DNA of 64,000 nt from Hymenochaete sp. R1. Its lineage: Eukaryota > Basidiomycota > Agaricomycetes > Hymenochaetales > Hymenochaetaceae. This document shows positions 11,816 to 21,429 of the stretch, in pieces (the first letter of the stretch is position 1; every line of letters starts with the position of its first letter). Where the stretch lies: contig JAFREE010000129.1 in assembly GCA_019400425.1 (NCBI GenBank), positions 1-64,000 on the forward strand, read 5' to 3'. The notes beneath the pieces were generated by a model. It had not been told where the DNA came from and made no database searches. It was given only the letters and a program-made list of their open reading frames with translations. Both the position numbers and the translations under genes were made by a program.

Positions 11816-13370
11816 TTGGTCTACTTTAGGAGCATGCGTGCGTGCGTAACTCTTTATCGTCTCTTTTTTCCGATGACTACTGCAGTGGTTTCTCAGCAAT
11901 TGTGGGAGAAGAGAAAGGGAGCAATGGGAGTACTGACAACAATGCTTTGAAGATCGACTAATCACGGAAAGGACCGTTACCAAAAGCTGCTTGCTACCTT
12001 CATGCCACGAATCCGAGTCGGAGGAGTAAGTAGAGAAGGAAAGAAGAAGGGGTGAGAGGGGGGGGGGGTGAGTGAAAAGTGAAAACAGGTCCGGGGGAGA
12101 TGTTCCAGTTGAAACGAAAATCAGGAGAGCCTGAGGATCAAGGCCAGGCCAGGCCTATATAAAACAAACCGAAACCTTGGAAAGGGACAGGGAAAGGCTG
12201 ACACTGGCAAGGGGTATTCGATCGATTCTGATGATGATATGATGTGTGCGTTGCAATTCGGGTTAACGATTAACGATTAATGGTTATCGTAAGTGACGTG
12301 TCTCATCTCAGCTTCGATACTCATACTCACTCCCACTGGCACTTAAGCACTAGGTAGGCCCGCCTGTGGTTCGGACTCAAATCCAAATCCAAACCAAATA
12401 TCACTCACCGTACTAATCAAAAATCAACGATTCATATTTCTTTTTTATTCGTTTAATCTTAAAGGCAAGGACATCAAGGCCCGGTTCCGAGACTCACCAG
12501 ACCAGACCAGTCCCTACCAGACCGGACTCGGCCGACGATCCCAACTCGTCAGTGAATCCCCCCTGATCCCTGGTCCCAGATCCCAGATTTCGCGTTTCGT
12601 GGTTTCTATAAATATTCTAAGATCTACCCGCCGGTACCGGATACTAGGCTACTGGCGGGTGTTCCTGCCTGTGCAGCTTCACGGTAGTTGTGTCCTTTCT
12701 TTTAAATTTCTTTCTGCCAGTGGCCGCTGCCAGCATCACGGTATGTACATATATTAAGATGAAGCTCCGACGATATTACATGTAAACTCCTGTCGAAGAG
12801 AGTAAAGAGAGAGATTCGTATACATGTAACATGTAATCATCATGATGTAGCTTCAGTTAGTGCTTTTCCAAGTTTATCCGTCCGTGAACCTTTCTGGGAT
12901 GTTCTATAACGCACGACGTACGACGCTCGATGTCACTGCACCGTGTCTATAGCAGTCTGCAGCAGCAGCAAAAGCATACAGATAGACCGCCCAAGCGTTA
13001 AAATCAATTTGAAAGCATCAATATCAACATTACACAGATCAAGTTCAAGTTCAAGTTCGAGTCTGAGTCTGAGTTAACAACACATTAAGCACATACACAA
13101 CACAACACATGAGCAAAAAGCAAAAAGCAAAAAGCAGAGGCAGGGGGAAACAGTATGGAATAGCGAGCGGGCGGTATAATCGTAATCGTGAATGGGTCAG
13201 AATAGCACAAGCATATAACGAAACGAAACGAAAACGAGGACTGGATACGAAGAGAAATCAAACTTCAAAGGAGATAACAAGTTTTCCGGGGGGAAGATAG
13301 TAGAATACTGAATACTGGTAGATTAGGAAATAAGACAAGATGGAGGAAGCGCGGGGTAATCGGGCAGGAA

Positions 13371-13418
13371 GGAAAAAGAGAAAAAAAGTGGAAAGGAAAA
13401 AGAGAAAAAAAGTGGAAA
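13371..13418. repeat. two perfect 24-bp tandem copies, purine-rich
   Basis: The 24-bp unit starting GGAAAAAGAGAAAAAAAGTG occurs at 13371-13394 and 13395-13418, with a partial further unit. Confidence 0.9.
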
Positions 13419-13470
13419 GGAAGGGAAGACAACGAACAGAACTAGAACTTGGACTCCCATCTGCCCCGCT

Positions 13471-13508
13471 CCCCCTCCCCCTCCCCCTCCCCCTCCCCCC
13501 CCCCCCAC
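13471..13508. repeat. C-rich tract, G-quadruplex-prone on the minus strand
   Basis: Repeated CCCCCT units run into an uninterrupted C stretch. Read on the minus strand it gives at least four G-runs of five or more separated by A. It lies about 28 nt past the stop codon of the minus-strand gene ending at 13536. Confidence 0.85.
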
Positions 13509-13535
13509 CAACTTACGTTCCCCCCTCTCAAAACC

Positions 13536-15573
13536 TCAAGAACACTCCAACGTACTAACCTCCAACACCCTAAACTCGTCCTTATTCTTCATCGCCTCGC
13601 TCCACCCGACCGTCTCCCGCCAATCATTCTGCAGCGCCTCCTTCTCGCCCGACTCCGCGAACGCGTCGAGCTCGTCGTCCGGGATCCCGCGGAAGAGCAG
13701 GAAGATGCGCGTCCAGATGCACATGTCGTGCGTGACGGAGATGTCGATCCCGCGCGCGAGACGCCCGGGGGACATGAAGCGGTAGGCGATGTGTTTGTGG
13801 GCGGAGAAGGCGGCCATGTTGGAGCTGGAAGGAGGGTTGGGAGAGTGAGTTTGAGCTTTGGGTTTGAGGATTTTTTGGAGGGAATATGGATGGATGGATG
13901 GATGGATGGATGGGGAGAAAGAAAGACGGACCTGATGAAGTTAGTGCGGGTGTGCATTGTTAGGCCGAGGTGGTCTAGGACTTTCGAGAGATGTGGAACG
14001 AATTCCTGGAGGGTCATGCAGTAGCTGTTCGAAGGCGCTACTAACGAGGCCGGATCGAACTTTGATATATCGGGTCTGTAAAGAGTATTTATTATCAGAT
14101 ACCGTTAATAAACACACTGCCGCAAAGCTTACATTGCTTCGTAGTAAAGACTCGTCACCACCATCTCCGTCTCGAAATGCTCGAGCGCCCCACCAGGATG
14201 CACTCGCAGAAAAAACTTGAACCGGTCCTCCATCATGTTCTCCGCAGGCGGCCACGTCCACCCGATCTTCCACGCCGGGCTAAACGTGATGTTCACCTCG
14301 CAATACTGCTGCTGGGGCGCCATGATGCTCAAATTGCACTTGGCCGTCACGGGTTTCGACACGGAGCCGAGCTTCGCGAGGATCTTCTGGTCGACGAGGA
14401 TGTCCGGGTTGTACGTCTGGTCCTTCATGCGCGTGCCGCTGAACTCCATCTTGTGCGTGTCGTTGTCGTGGACGATGTCTAGCTTGCCCCAGAAGACGCC
14501 GTCGACGATGGTGCCGTCTTCCATGCGGGCCATATCGAGCTCGTCGGAGTTGACGGAGACGTCGATGCCGACCATGCGGCCCTTTTCGAGTTCGAGGTTG
14601 AAGATACCGTCCATTTCGAGGACGGGTGGTGGACTGGAATGAGAGAGAGAAAAGGTCATCGTTAGATGCAGCACATGGCTTGAGGCTTGGGTACTAACGG
14701 AGGGGCACTAAAATAATGCGAACGGTAAGCATTTCGAGTGAATCGACCATGATAAGATCACTTACGCGGGCTCGTCTGGCGGAGGGGGAGCATCGCTGCA
14801 GATTTCGACTCGCGGTGCAGGAGCGCCCATAACGGCAATTTGGTACGAGTCATCCGATGTTAACTGGGAGGTATCAGAATCAGTACGAGCGAAGGAGATT
14901 GCGACGAGAAACCAATTTCTCAGGGGGAGTGGACACATACATAGACATAAGGTCCGTTGACGGCACGCTGTAGAGGGAAGAGGAATCATGAGACCGGAGA
15001 CATATCAGCATCAGCAATAGAAGTCAAGATGAATACGGACCATGACGGCGAGAGAAGCATGTTCGACGGGCATCCGGAGAGTGAAAGGGACATTCGGGGG
15101 AGGTTTGACCCAGTCCCGTGCCATTTCTTCCAGTGTCTGATACGAAATGCATAATAACATCAGCAGAGGTTGCTTACGCATAGGTGTGGGTGGGATGTGT
15201 ACGATACCTCAAACGACGGCGGAAGCTAATTTGACGAATGCACAGTATGGTATGGTATGGTAGGGTCAGTACAGGCATGTACCGACGATGAGAGATAGGA
15301 CTTGCCATCTTAATTGTCTCCATCTCGCCGAAGACGAGGGTGATGAGACGTTGGCGGGTGAGAGCCATGTTGGCCTGTTGTTGAGTTTGCTTGCCTTGGG
15401 CGTCCTTGTCCTTGTTGGGGTCTGACTTCTTGAGGAACTTTGACCAGATGCTTCCGGATGATTGGAAGGAATCGTCAGTGGAACTGTGAGAGGGGGAGGA
15501 GAGAGGGAGTGAGTGCAGTGGATGGAGGGGAGAGGGATAGGGATAGAAGTACGTACGTGGGCGAGAGGAGCAT
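13536..15573 (-). CDS. conserved protein of unknown function with GC-AG intron and microexon
   Basis: At least eight exons. The start is the ATG at 15571-15573 (MLLSPT), spliced to STDDSFQSSGSIWSKFLKKS. This leads to LVFGEMETIKM, an 18-nt exon (15208-15225, LPPSFE), then TLEEMARDWVKPPPNVPFTL, RAVNGPYVYLTSDDSYQIAV, a long exon with VLEMDGIFNLELEKGRMVGI, MAPQQQYCEVNITFSPAW and FKFFLRVHPGGALEHFETEM, and a C-terminal part with MTLQEFVPHLSKVLDHLGLT, HIAYRFMSPGRLARGIDISV and LFRGIPDDELDAFAE. The last coding codons are VLEVSTLECS. The alternating polar/hydrophobic strands suggest a beta-rich protein without signal peptide. I believe similar proteins occur in other Agaricomycetes, but can give no function. 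The exon before 15226 uses a GC donor (ATG|GCAAGT). Confidence 0.75.
13884..13912. repeat. (ATGG)n microsatellite inside an intron
   Basis: Tandem GGAT/ATGG units, about seven copies, lie in a long intron of the minus-strand gene 13536-15573. Confidence 0.85.
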
Positions 15574-16063
15574 ACCAGCTTGTATAAATTTATGAATATA
15601 ATAATATTATTAGCAGTCACAGTCGATGGATGGGGGAGAGATTAAGATCAAGGCTATCGGAGAGTAGCCAGTGCCAGTGTGAGTGCGCGTACAACATGAG
15701 GTGAGGGTCACTACAGTGGACTCACTCACTGCCAACACGAGGCAGTCGCCTGTTCACTCTCTCGCCGTCGTCGCCGTCGTCGTTATTCACTTGCTCCTCG
15801 TCAGTGGGATGATCTCTAGCAGCGGTGAATGGGTGAAAGAGCCCTTTGCCCGACGAGACCCAGTTGTCCGTGCCGTGCCCATCGCCCATGAGCCAAACTC
15901 TCCAAGGCCAATTCAGTTCACTCCGGAAATCTCGGAACGGATCGTTCGTAACGTCACGTGTTGCATTTTATCCATAATAGGACATTCAACGGAAAAGGAG
16001 AAAACCGAATTTCTTTTCCGAACGAACACTGGCACTCTCTGAGTCTTTTCGCCATCCACCGTC
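15574..16063. promoter_or_regulatory. divergent intergenic promoter region, 490 bp
   Basis: Separates the start codons of the unknown gene (-) and Aim34 (+). It contains GCCGTCGTCGCCGTCGTC-type repeats near 15763-15782 and an ACGTCACGTG site near 15951-15960. No gene supported. Confidence 0.4.
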
Positions 16064-17149
16064 ATGTTGCGCACAGCGTGCTCGTCGTTACGTCCCCAAT
16101 CAGCCCAATATGTCGCTAGAAGATCCTTCGTGAGCTCTGTCCTGCTCTCAAAGACCTACGAGGACAAAACAGTCGCAGACTTGCGCGCAGAACTCCGTTC
16201 TCGCAGCCTCCCAATGTACGTGTTTACCCCATCCTCGCCGCCACCGCACAGCCATACTTAAATCGTATTCGTATATAATATTAATATGCGTGCAGCTCAG
16301 GCGCCAAAGCGACGCTTATCACGCGTCTCCAGAAAGCAGACACTGCGCGTCTGTCTGAGGATGGGGCTCCTATTCCTGTTCAGAACTTGCAGAGTCCGCA
16401 GCATCAGCATCAGTCCCGTCCAGCTCGTCTGTTGTCCACCTCTTCCGTGAACGCAGATGCGGTCGGTGTGGAGACCCAGAGATCTTCAAGACCCTCTATG
16501 ATACTAGACGTCAAGCTTCCTGATGTCTCCAAACCCGCTCCAGAGAGCCCCGTAGACGTCGTAAGTTGCCCCTCCCTCTCCACCCACCTTTCAACACGCT
16601 CACACACTCGCTCACTAACACCCCTTTCCCCGCGTTTCCCTCCCCTCATAGCCCTTCCTCCCCGATTTCTGGAACTCCTCCGCCGTCAAGGCAGAATCAG
16701 CCCCCTCCGCACCTCAACCATCCATTCCCAAGATCATGCTCGCCGCCGGCGCCGACACCTACCCCCAAGGCGGCCCCACCTTCGCCCTATCCTCAGCCTC
16801 CACACAAGACAACCTGCATTCCCTCTCCCAAACGGACTTTGACTTAAACTCGAACGCGGGGTCGTCGTCGTCTCTGAGTGGTCCCTCGGCGGCGAAGAGG
16901 GTGGAGGGCGTGTGGGGAGACGTGTTGGATGAGATGGGAGTCCCGCATGAGTTGTTTGTGGCGAAGTCGGAGACGGAAACAGCGGAGACGATGTCGGTGA
17001 GGAGGGTTGTTGGGAGGGTCTCAGGAAGGGATATGGACGAGGGGGAGAGAAAGGGTGCGTACGCGTTGTTTGGGATTCTGCTTGGGTCGTGGGTTGTTGG
17101 GGGTATCGCGAGTCCTTCGAGGAAATCGGAGAAGGGGCAAACGCATTAA
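16064..17149 (+). CDS. AIM34: Aim34-like mitochondrial SAP-domain protein
   Basis: The start is the ATG at 16064. The N-terminus MLRTACSSLRPQSAQYVARR is Arg/Ser-rich without acidic residues, a typical mitochondrial targeting presequence. A SAP motif follows: YEDKTVADLRAELRSRSLP, interrupted by an intron, then SGAKATLITRLQKAD. After a disordered linker, one membrane segment occurs near the C-terminus (GAYALFGILLGSWVVGGIA). Three exons, with introns near 16215-16295 and 16560-16650. Presequence, SAP domain and C-terminal membrane helix match fungal Aim34 (altered inheritance of mitochondria 34), whose molecular role is not well defined. Confidence 0.78.
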
Positions 17150-17643
17150 GACTTGACAAGTGAGGTATCTTGAAAGAGAACTTTTTCGGTAAGGAATTTG
17201 TTGTGTGCTGCGTTCGGCTCTGCTCGAGCGTCGATACGATGCAATGCGATACAATGCGATAGATGCAACTCGAATCCGTTATGCCTGAAATACGCTCGTC
17301 TAATAATACATAGTCCATCTATCTGTCTACAATACTGCTTCTCAAGAAAATATGATGCAAAGAGTTTAAAGCTGGTGTAGATACCTAGTACATCATCCGA
17401 GTCATCCAATGAAGACTATCAAAAACGTAAAGGTAATCTCCATTAAATCAAGCGCTCTCAGGGCCTCAGTCCTCTCCACCTGGCTGGCTTCGAGATAAAC
17501 ATACTTTTTTTTAAAACTGTGTAACACGAAATATTCATAATAGTACATGTACATGCTCGAGACGCTGTCAACAACAAAAAAGGGGATACTAGTCCTAGGG
17601 AGAAACACATCAGCTCCACACTCGACTTCAACTTCACGCACCA
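17150..17643. other. 3' flank of AIM34
   Basis: No gene supported. It ends at the target-site duplication of the transposon at 17652-19013. Confidence 0.5.
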
Positions 17644-17651
17644 CTGGCGGG
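17644..17651. repeat. 8-bp target-site duplication, left copy
   Basis: CTGGCGGG directly before the left inverted repeat; the identical 8-mer follows the right end at 19014-19021. Confidence 0.9.
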
Positions 17652-17820
17652 TAGGGATCTGCGCGTAGCGTATACGCGTTACGCGTAATTCCCCGTAATT
17701 GCAACAGGCCATTACGGGTTACGCTACGGGAATTACGGGCATCCCGTAATTCCTGGTCGCCATTACTGTTACGGGCGCCCGTATACGCGTATTACGCGTA
17801 ATACGGGCAGAGAGCGTGCC
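17652..17820. repeat. left terminal and subterminal repeat region
   Basis: The 16-bp inverted repeat at 17652-17667 is followed by dense TTACG, CGTAAT and TACGCG motifs to about 17805, after which the sequence changes to gene-like composition. Confidence 0.85.
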
Positions 17821-18683
17821 CGCCCTCGTAACTTTCCAAGGGCAGTCAAGAATCACGATGAAAGTCCTAAAATAGATGTTTAGTGAGATAAAGACAAGAT
17901 TTGGCGTCAGTAAACCATGCATTTGCATCTGTACGGTAGACAAAAAGAAGAGGCGACGCACACAGGCTCTGTTCGCTATGTAAAGCCCAATGCAAGCGGA
18001 CTATCCCCGGATGGCCGCTACCCAGTCGTGCAAGCGTGTTTTTCTCAGCTATGGCGATTTGAGTCTTGTTGAAGCGCTTCAGATGCGCTTTGTTGAGGAT
18101 CTTTATTGCGTACTTCTGTTCGGTAGGCGGGTATATAACATGATGTGCCTACACCATGCAACCGAACCACGATGCAAAACACTGCATTTCTAACATTATA
18201 AGCACGGTCCAGAGAAGTCAACGTGCATGACAAGAATACGACGCACCATGGAATACGACCCTTCCCTCAGAATCTCCCCAAACCCAAAATCATCTTCCGA
18301 CAATCTGAACCCAGCTGAGCTATTCCTCGATTTCGCTGTCCTCGCCCTCGACTTGCTCTTCGACTGCGCACGTCTTTTCAGGTCTTCAGGCGTGTCACCC
18401 ACAATCCCCAATTCTTTTGCGAGGTGCGCAGAAGGCCGGGTCGAGCACGGAGTTGGCTGTGCGTCAGATTGGCGCATCTGCGAGATGAAGCGTGGGATGA
18501 GAACGATCTTAGGGGCCTTGGACAAGGTGTGTTTAGGACAAGGGAGCCTGTTGATGAGGAGAACGAGGAGAGCGAAATGACGGAGGCGTTCCTTGATAGA
18601 TCAGAGAGGGAGGGCTGCTGGCGGGATTGAGGATCTGGAGCGGAGCCGTTTGGGGAAGGATTGGTGACTTGTATGTGAGCCAT
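17821..18683 (-). pseudogene. captured 5' part of a PDK1-type (AGC) kinase gene
   Basis: An ATG at 18683 begins MAHIQVTNPSPNGSAP, then SVISLSSFSSSTGSL and PCPRPLRSFSS, as in basidiomycete PDK1 N-termini. A second frame continues AHLAKELGIVGDTPEDLKRR and the start of the kinase domain, DDFGFGEILREGSYSM (glycine loop degraded, with Arg in place of Gly). After an intron (GTGCGT donor at about 18236; acceptor GTGTAG) comes YAIKILNKAHLKRFNKTQIA (the ATP-binding Lys is present) and EKNTLARLGSGHPGIVRLHW. After a second intron, TFIVILDCP is visible before the coding signal ends inside the element. The catalytic loop and activation loop are absent, and a frame change lies between the first two blocks, so no active kinase can be made. 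Introns were retained, so capture was at the DNA level. Confidence 0.85.
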
Positions 18684-18835
18684 GGGTGTTATGGTGAGAG
18701 GACAATGACGACGCCGGGGTTGCTAAATGCGAAATGAGCGAGCTGGATGGTGAAGGGATGCCAATGATGAAGGAAGGAAGACGAGGGGCGAGTGGATGGA
18801 TGAATGCGAGCGGCCAGAGCGAGTGCAAGGGCGGG

Positions 18836-19013
18836 GGATCTACACGCGCCGTAACTACGCGTATACGCCGTAATTGGTCGTAATTTCCCAGGGCATTACG
18901 CGCTACGGGGAGCGTAATTACGGGCGCGCGTAGTGACTCAGACCCATTACGATTACGCTAATTACGGAATTACGATTACGCTACGGCGTAATTACGTTAC
19001 GCGCAGATCCCTA
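18836..19013. repeat. right terminal and subterminal repeat region
   Basis: The same CGTAAT/ATTACG-rich composition as the left end; the perfect 16-bp inverted repeat is at 18998-19013. Confidence 0.85.
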
Positions 19014-19021
19014 CTGGCGGG
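19014..19021. repeat. 8-bp target-site duplication, right copy
   Basis: CTGGCGGG, identical to 17644-17651. Confidence 0.9.
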
Positions 19022-19095
19022 ACCGACCCGAAGCACAAGCCCAAAGCCTAAAGCCCAAAGCACTGAAAAAAAGCAACTCAGCACAGAAAGGATGT

Positions 19096-19240
19096 GATAT
19101 GATATGATATGATATGATACGGACGCCCTAGACCGTGTAATTCGATGTTAGAGTTTCGAAGGAAAGGTTGGGGGGAGGAACCAAAGGACAAAGGATTGGC
19201 ATTTACACGTACATACGTATACATACATACATACATACAC
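19096..19240. repeat. microsatellites
   Basis: GATAT/ATGATAT tandem units at about 19096-19121 and an ACAT tandem at about 19209-19239, in the 3' flank of the RRM gene. Confidence 0.8.
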
Positions 19241-19249
19241 GGATATGAT

Positions 19250-20139
19250 TCATTCCTCCATGCCATCGCCATCGCCCTCACCGTCCACTTCGCCATCTCC
19301 TTCCTCTCCTTCCCCTACCCCCTCCTCCGGGAGTGACTGCCCGGACCTGAGAGCAGCCCTCGCGCCCACGCCTCCGCTCTGCGCCAACGGCTTCGCGTAC
19401 TGTTTTAGCCAGTCTTCGGATTCCCAGACTGTTTTTTGTCGTCGTCGTTGATGTTGTTGTTGGATGGTATATTTTTCGGTTGAGACACGAACCGCGAACG
19501 AAGAACGACGATGTTAATGTCCATGTTTACAAAAAAAAAACGACGAAAAAGAAAAGAAAAAGTTCGTCAGAGTCGAAGTCTTAAACACAAAAACACAAAA
19601 CAAAAACACGACAACGCACTAGCTTTGTTCCCCGACGCCGCCGCCGTCACTTTCTGCGGTCTGGCAAGGTTGACGCGCAGCACGCGCCCGCGGAGCTCGT
19701 TCATGTCCATGTTGTCGATCGCGTCCTGGGCGTCGCCGGCGGAGGTGTAGGTCACGAACGCGAAGCCGCGGTGTTTTTGGGCTGGTGGTGTGTGTGGGTG
19801 AGTTTTGGAGGGGAGTTTTGGTGTCGAAACCAAGAACGAAAGGAAAGGAGGGAGGTGACTTGGATAGGGGAAGGACGTACGTTGGTCTTGTTGGTACTGC
19901 GAAGGAGTCTGGGCGGGTGGGATCTGGACTTGGAGGATATCGCCTTGATTGGTATAAGCAGTTCGTAATGTTGTTGCAATGACCAGTGTAACAATATAAG
20001 TTGAGTGGAATTGGATATAAAGCAAAAGAAGAAGAGACGGACCGAAAGTGGAGAATGAGTCGTAGAGGGCCTGTTCGTCAAAGTCGTCTGCTATCCCGCC
20101 GATGAAGACCGTCCGTTTTGCTTTGGTTCCCTCTTCCAT
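19250..20139 (-). CDS. RRM protein, PPIE/Cyp33-type RNA-recognition motif without cyclophilin domain
   Basis: The start is the ATG at 20137-20139 (MEEGTKAKR). One RRM spans the first 95 or so residues: TVFIGGIADDFDEQALYDSF (RNP2 is VFIGGI), DILQVQIPPAQTP, then KHRGFAFVTYTSAGDAQDAI (RNP1 is RGFAFVTY) and LRGRVLRVNLARP. The wording closely follows the RRM of cyclophilin E/Cyp33. Instead of a cyclophilin domain, the last exon reads WESEDWLKQYAKPLAQSGG and an acidic Gly/Glu tail ending DGMEE (stop 19250-19252). It is a likely nuclear RNA-binding protein. Four or five exons. In-frame ATG codons further upstream are less likely starts. Confidence 0.82.
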
Positions 20140-20422
20140 CCTGGTGCTGATCGATTCCAGTCGAGTCGGCTTACAGTGAAGGTGAAGGTGAGGAGGCAAA
20201 TTCGGATTTGGATTTTGGAGATCTAGAGAAGTCACGGCAGTTACGGCCCGAGAGGCTGCGCCAGATCACGTGTGCAAATCACATCCTTTTCCGTCGTCTG
20301 ACCTCAGACCTCCGACCTCCCAAAGCCGAGTTCGACTCCCCACTACCACCTCCACGAAAGCGAAAGCAAAGTCCGACGTTAATATTCAAATTGACACCAA
20401 CATCGGACTCACTCCTCAAAAA

Positions 20423-21262
20423 ATGCACCCTCGACTCCTCCTACGCGCCACCCACCAAACCCTCAGTCGCTCCCTCCATTCCTCGCCCCAACATCGACGC
20501 GCAGCAGCAGCACTCGTCGGTCCTCCAGACCCAGTATCCAACATTCGACCCGTCATATACGCCAAACACGAAAGCGAAAACGACGGCGGAAGCGCTGAAA
20601 CTATAGCACATGCACAGCGATCCACTCGTCCCGCACGTCGTCGGGAGACAAGCACTTCAGCACCCGCACCAGCGCCAACTCCATCGCAAAGTTCCGTAAC
20701 TCAAACTCCCAGTATCGCGTCAGAGTCGGACTCCGCGTCTTCGTCGTCGGCGAAAGAGACGCGGACGTCCCCCACACATCCGTATCTCTTAGACGAGTTT
20801 GGTGGGGATCCGGTTGATTATCAGTGGAGAGTTGAGAGGAGCCGGTTGGATGCGTATAATCACGCTTTTTGGAAAGATGTGCGTCTCGTCTCGTCTCGTC
20901 TCTTTTACTTTCACTTCTTTAGATCTCTCTTCATAGGCAAACGTTCATTGCCGATCGCCTTTGTTTCCTATTTTGTTTCCTGCATGGGACGTTCTAACAC
21001 AACTCTCACTATCACCCAGAGCAACACCCGCTTCGAATCCGCCAAGCGCACCGTCCTCGCCTCCGTCCCTCCCTCCGCCTCCCCCGACACGCGCGAAGCA
21101 GCCCTATCGGAGTTCTACACAAAGTGGTACGCGCAGGAACAGAGTCGCTTGCGCGAATACTCCGAGGAATGGTACCGCCGCAACTTTGGTGGGATATTGT
21201 TGGCGGCGAAGGTTGCTATGCGCCAGTTTCGGATGAGGATATTTGGGGGACCGGGGCTTTGA
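20423..21262 (+). CDS. COA8: COA8/APOPT1-like mitochondrial cytochrome c oxidase assembly protein
   Basis: The start is the ATG at 20423. The N-terminus MHPRLLLRATHQTLSRSLHS is a clear mitochondrial presequence. The family core follows a disordered Ser/Pro/Thr linker: DPVSNIRPVIYAKHE, HPYLLDEFGG, DYQWRVERSRLDAYNHAFWK, then after one intron (20879-21019) SNTRFESAKRTVLASVPP, EFYTKWYAQEQSRLREYSEE and WYRRNFGGILLAAKVAMRQF. The conserved order 'FW(K/T)D-SNTRFE-A-EFY-W' is diagnostic. COA8 supports complex IV assembly in the matrix. The linker of about 90 residues is longer than in animal COA8. It lies tail-to-tail with NUP133. Confidence 0.85.
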   Translation: MHPRLLLRATHQTLSRSLHSSPQHRRAAAALVGPPDPVSNIRPVIYAKHESENDGGSAETIAHAQRSTRPARRRETSTSAPAPAPTPSQSSVTQTPSIASESDSASSSSAKETRTSPTHPYLLDEFGGDPVDYQWRVERSRLDAYNHAFWKDVRLVSSRLFYFHFFRSLFIGKRSLPIAFVSYFVSCMGRSNTTLTITQSNTRFESAKRTVLASVPPSASPDTREAALSEFYTKWYAQEQSRLREYSEEWYRRNFGGILLAAKVAMRQFRMRIFGGPGL

Positions 21263-21429
21263 GAGAAGAGCCTGGGGCCTGGGGAAGGGAGGGGGAGGGG
21301 CAGATATAAATAAGAGGAGAATGTGTGGTTTGATGCTTTCGTTTTCTCGACGTAGAACTTTTTTTTTGGGAAAGCAGTGGTACAAACAAGAAAGAAAAGA
21401 AAAGTAAGGGCTATCCACGATCATCCCAA

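Larger units (their letters stand above)
11984..13535. other. 1.5-kb intergenic region with simple repeats
   Basis: No supported gene. It has a G-run near 12060, short tandem repeats (ACGATTA near 12265; TTCAAG then GAGTCT near 13038-13072), a 24-bp perfect tandem duplication and a polypyrimidine tract, listed separately. A 63-codon frame at 13109-13300 is very Lys/Arg-rich and is judged spurious. Confidence 0.5.
17652..19013. mobile_element. non-autonomous hAT-like transposon carrying a captured PDK1 gene fragment
   Basis: The element is 1,362 bp. Its ends are perfect 16-bp inverted repeats, TAGGGATCTGCGCGTA at 17652-17667 and its complement at 18998-19013. It is flanked by the 8-bp direct duplication CTGGCGGG. 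An 8-bp duplication with YAGGG-type ends is the signature of the hAT superfamily. About 170 bp inside each end is packed with short ATTACG/CGTAAT/TACGCG motifs in both orientations, like hAT subterminal transposase-binding repeats. There is no transposase; the middle is a host-kinase fragment. Insertion lies between the 3' ends of two convergent genes, so it probably did little damage. Confidence 0.88.

Noticed and set aside
11164..11849. Plus-strand and second minus-strand frames across 11.2-11.8 kb
   Set aside because: Shadows of the low-complexity minus-strand frame; Arg/Leu/Val-rich output of repeat DNA.
13109..13300. Lys/Arg-rich 63-codon frame in the 1.5-kb spacer
   Set aside because: Made mostly of AAAGC-type simple repeats (KKQKAKSRGRGK); no support.
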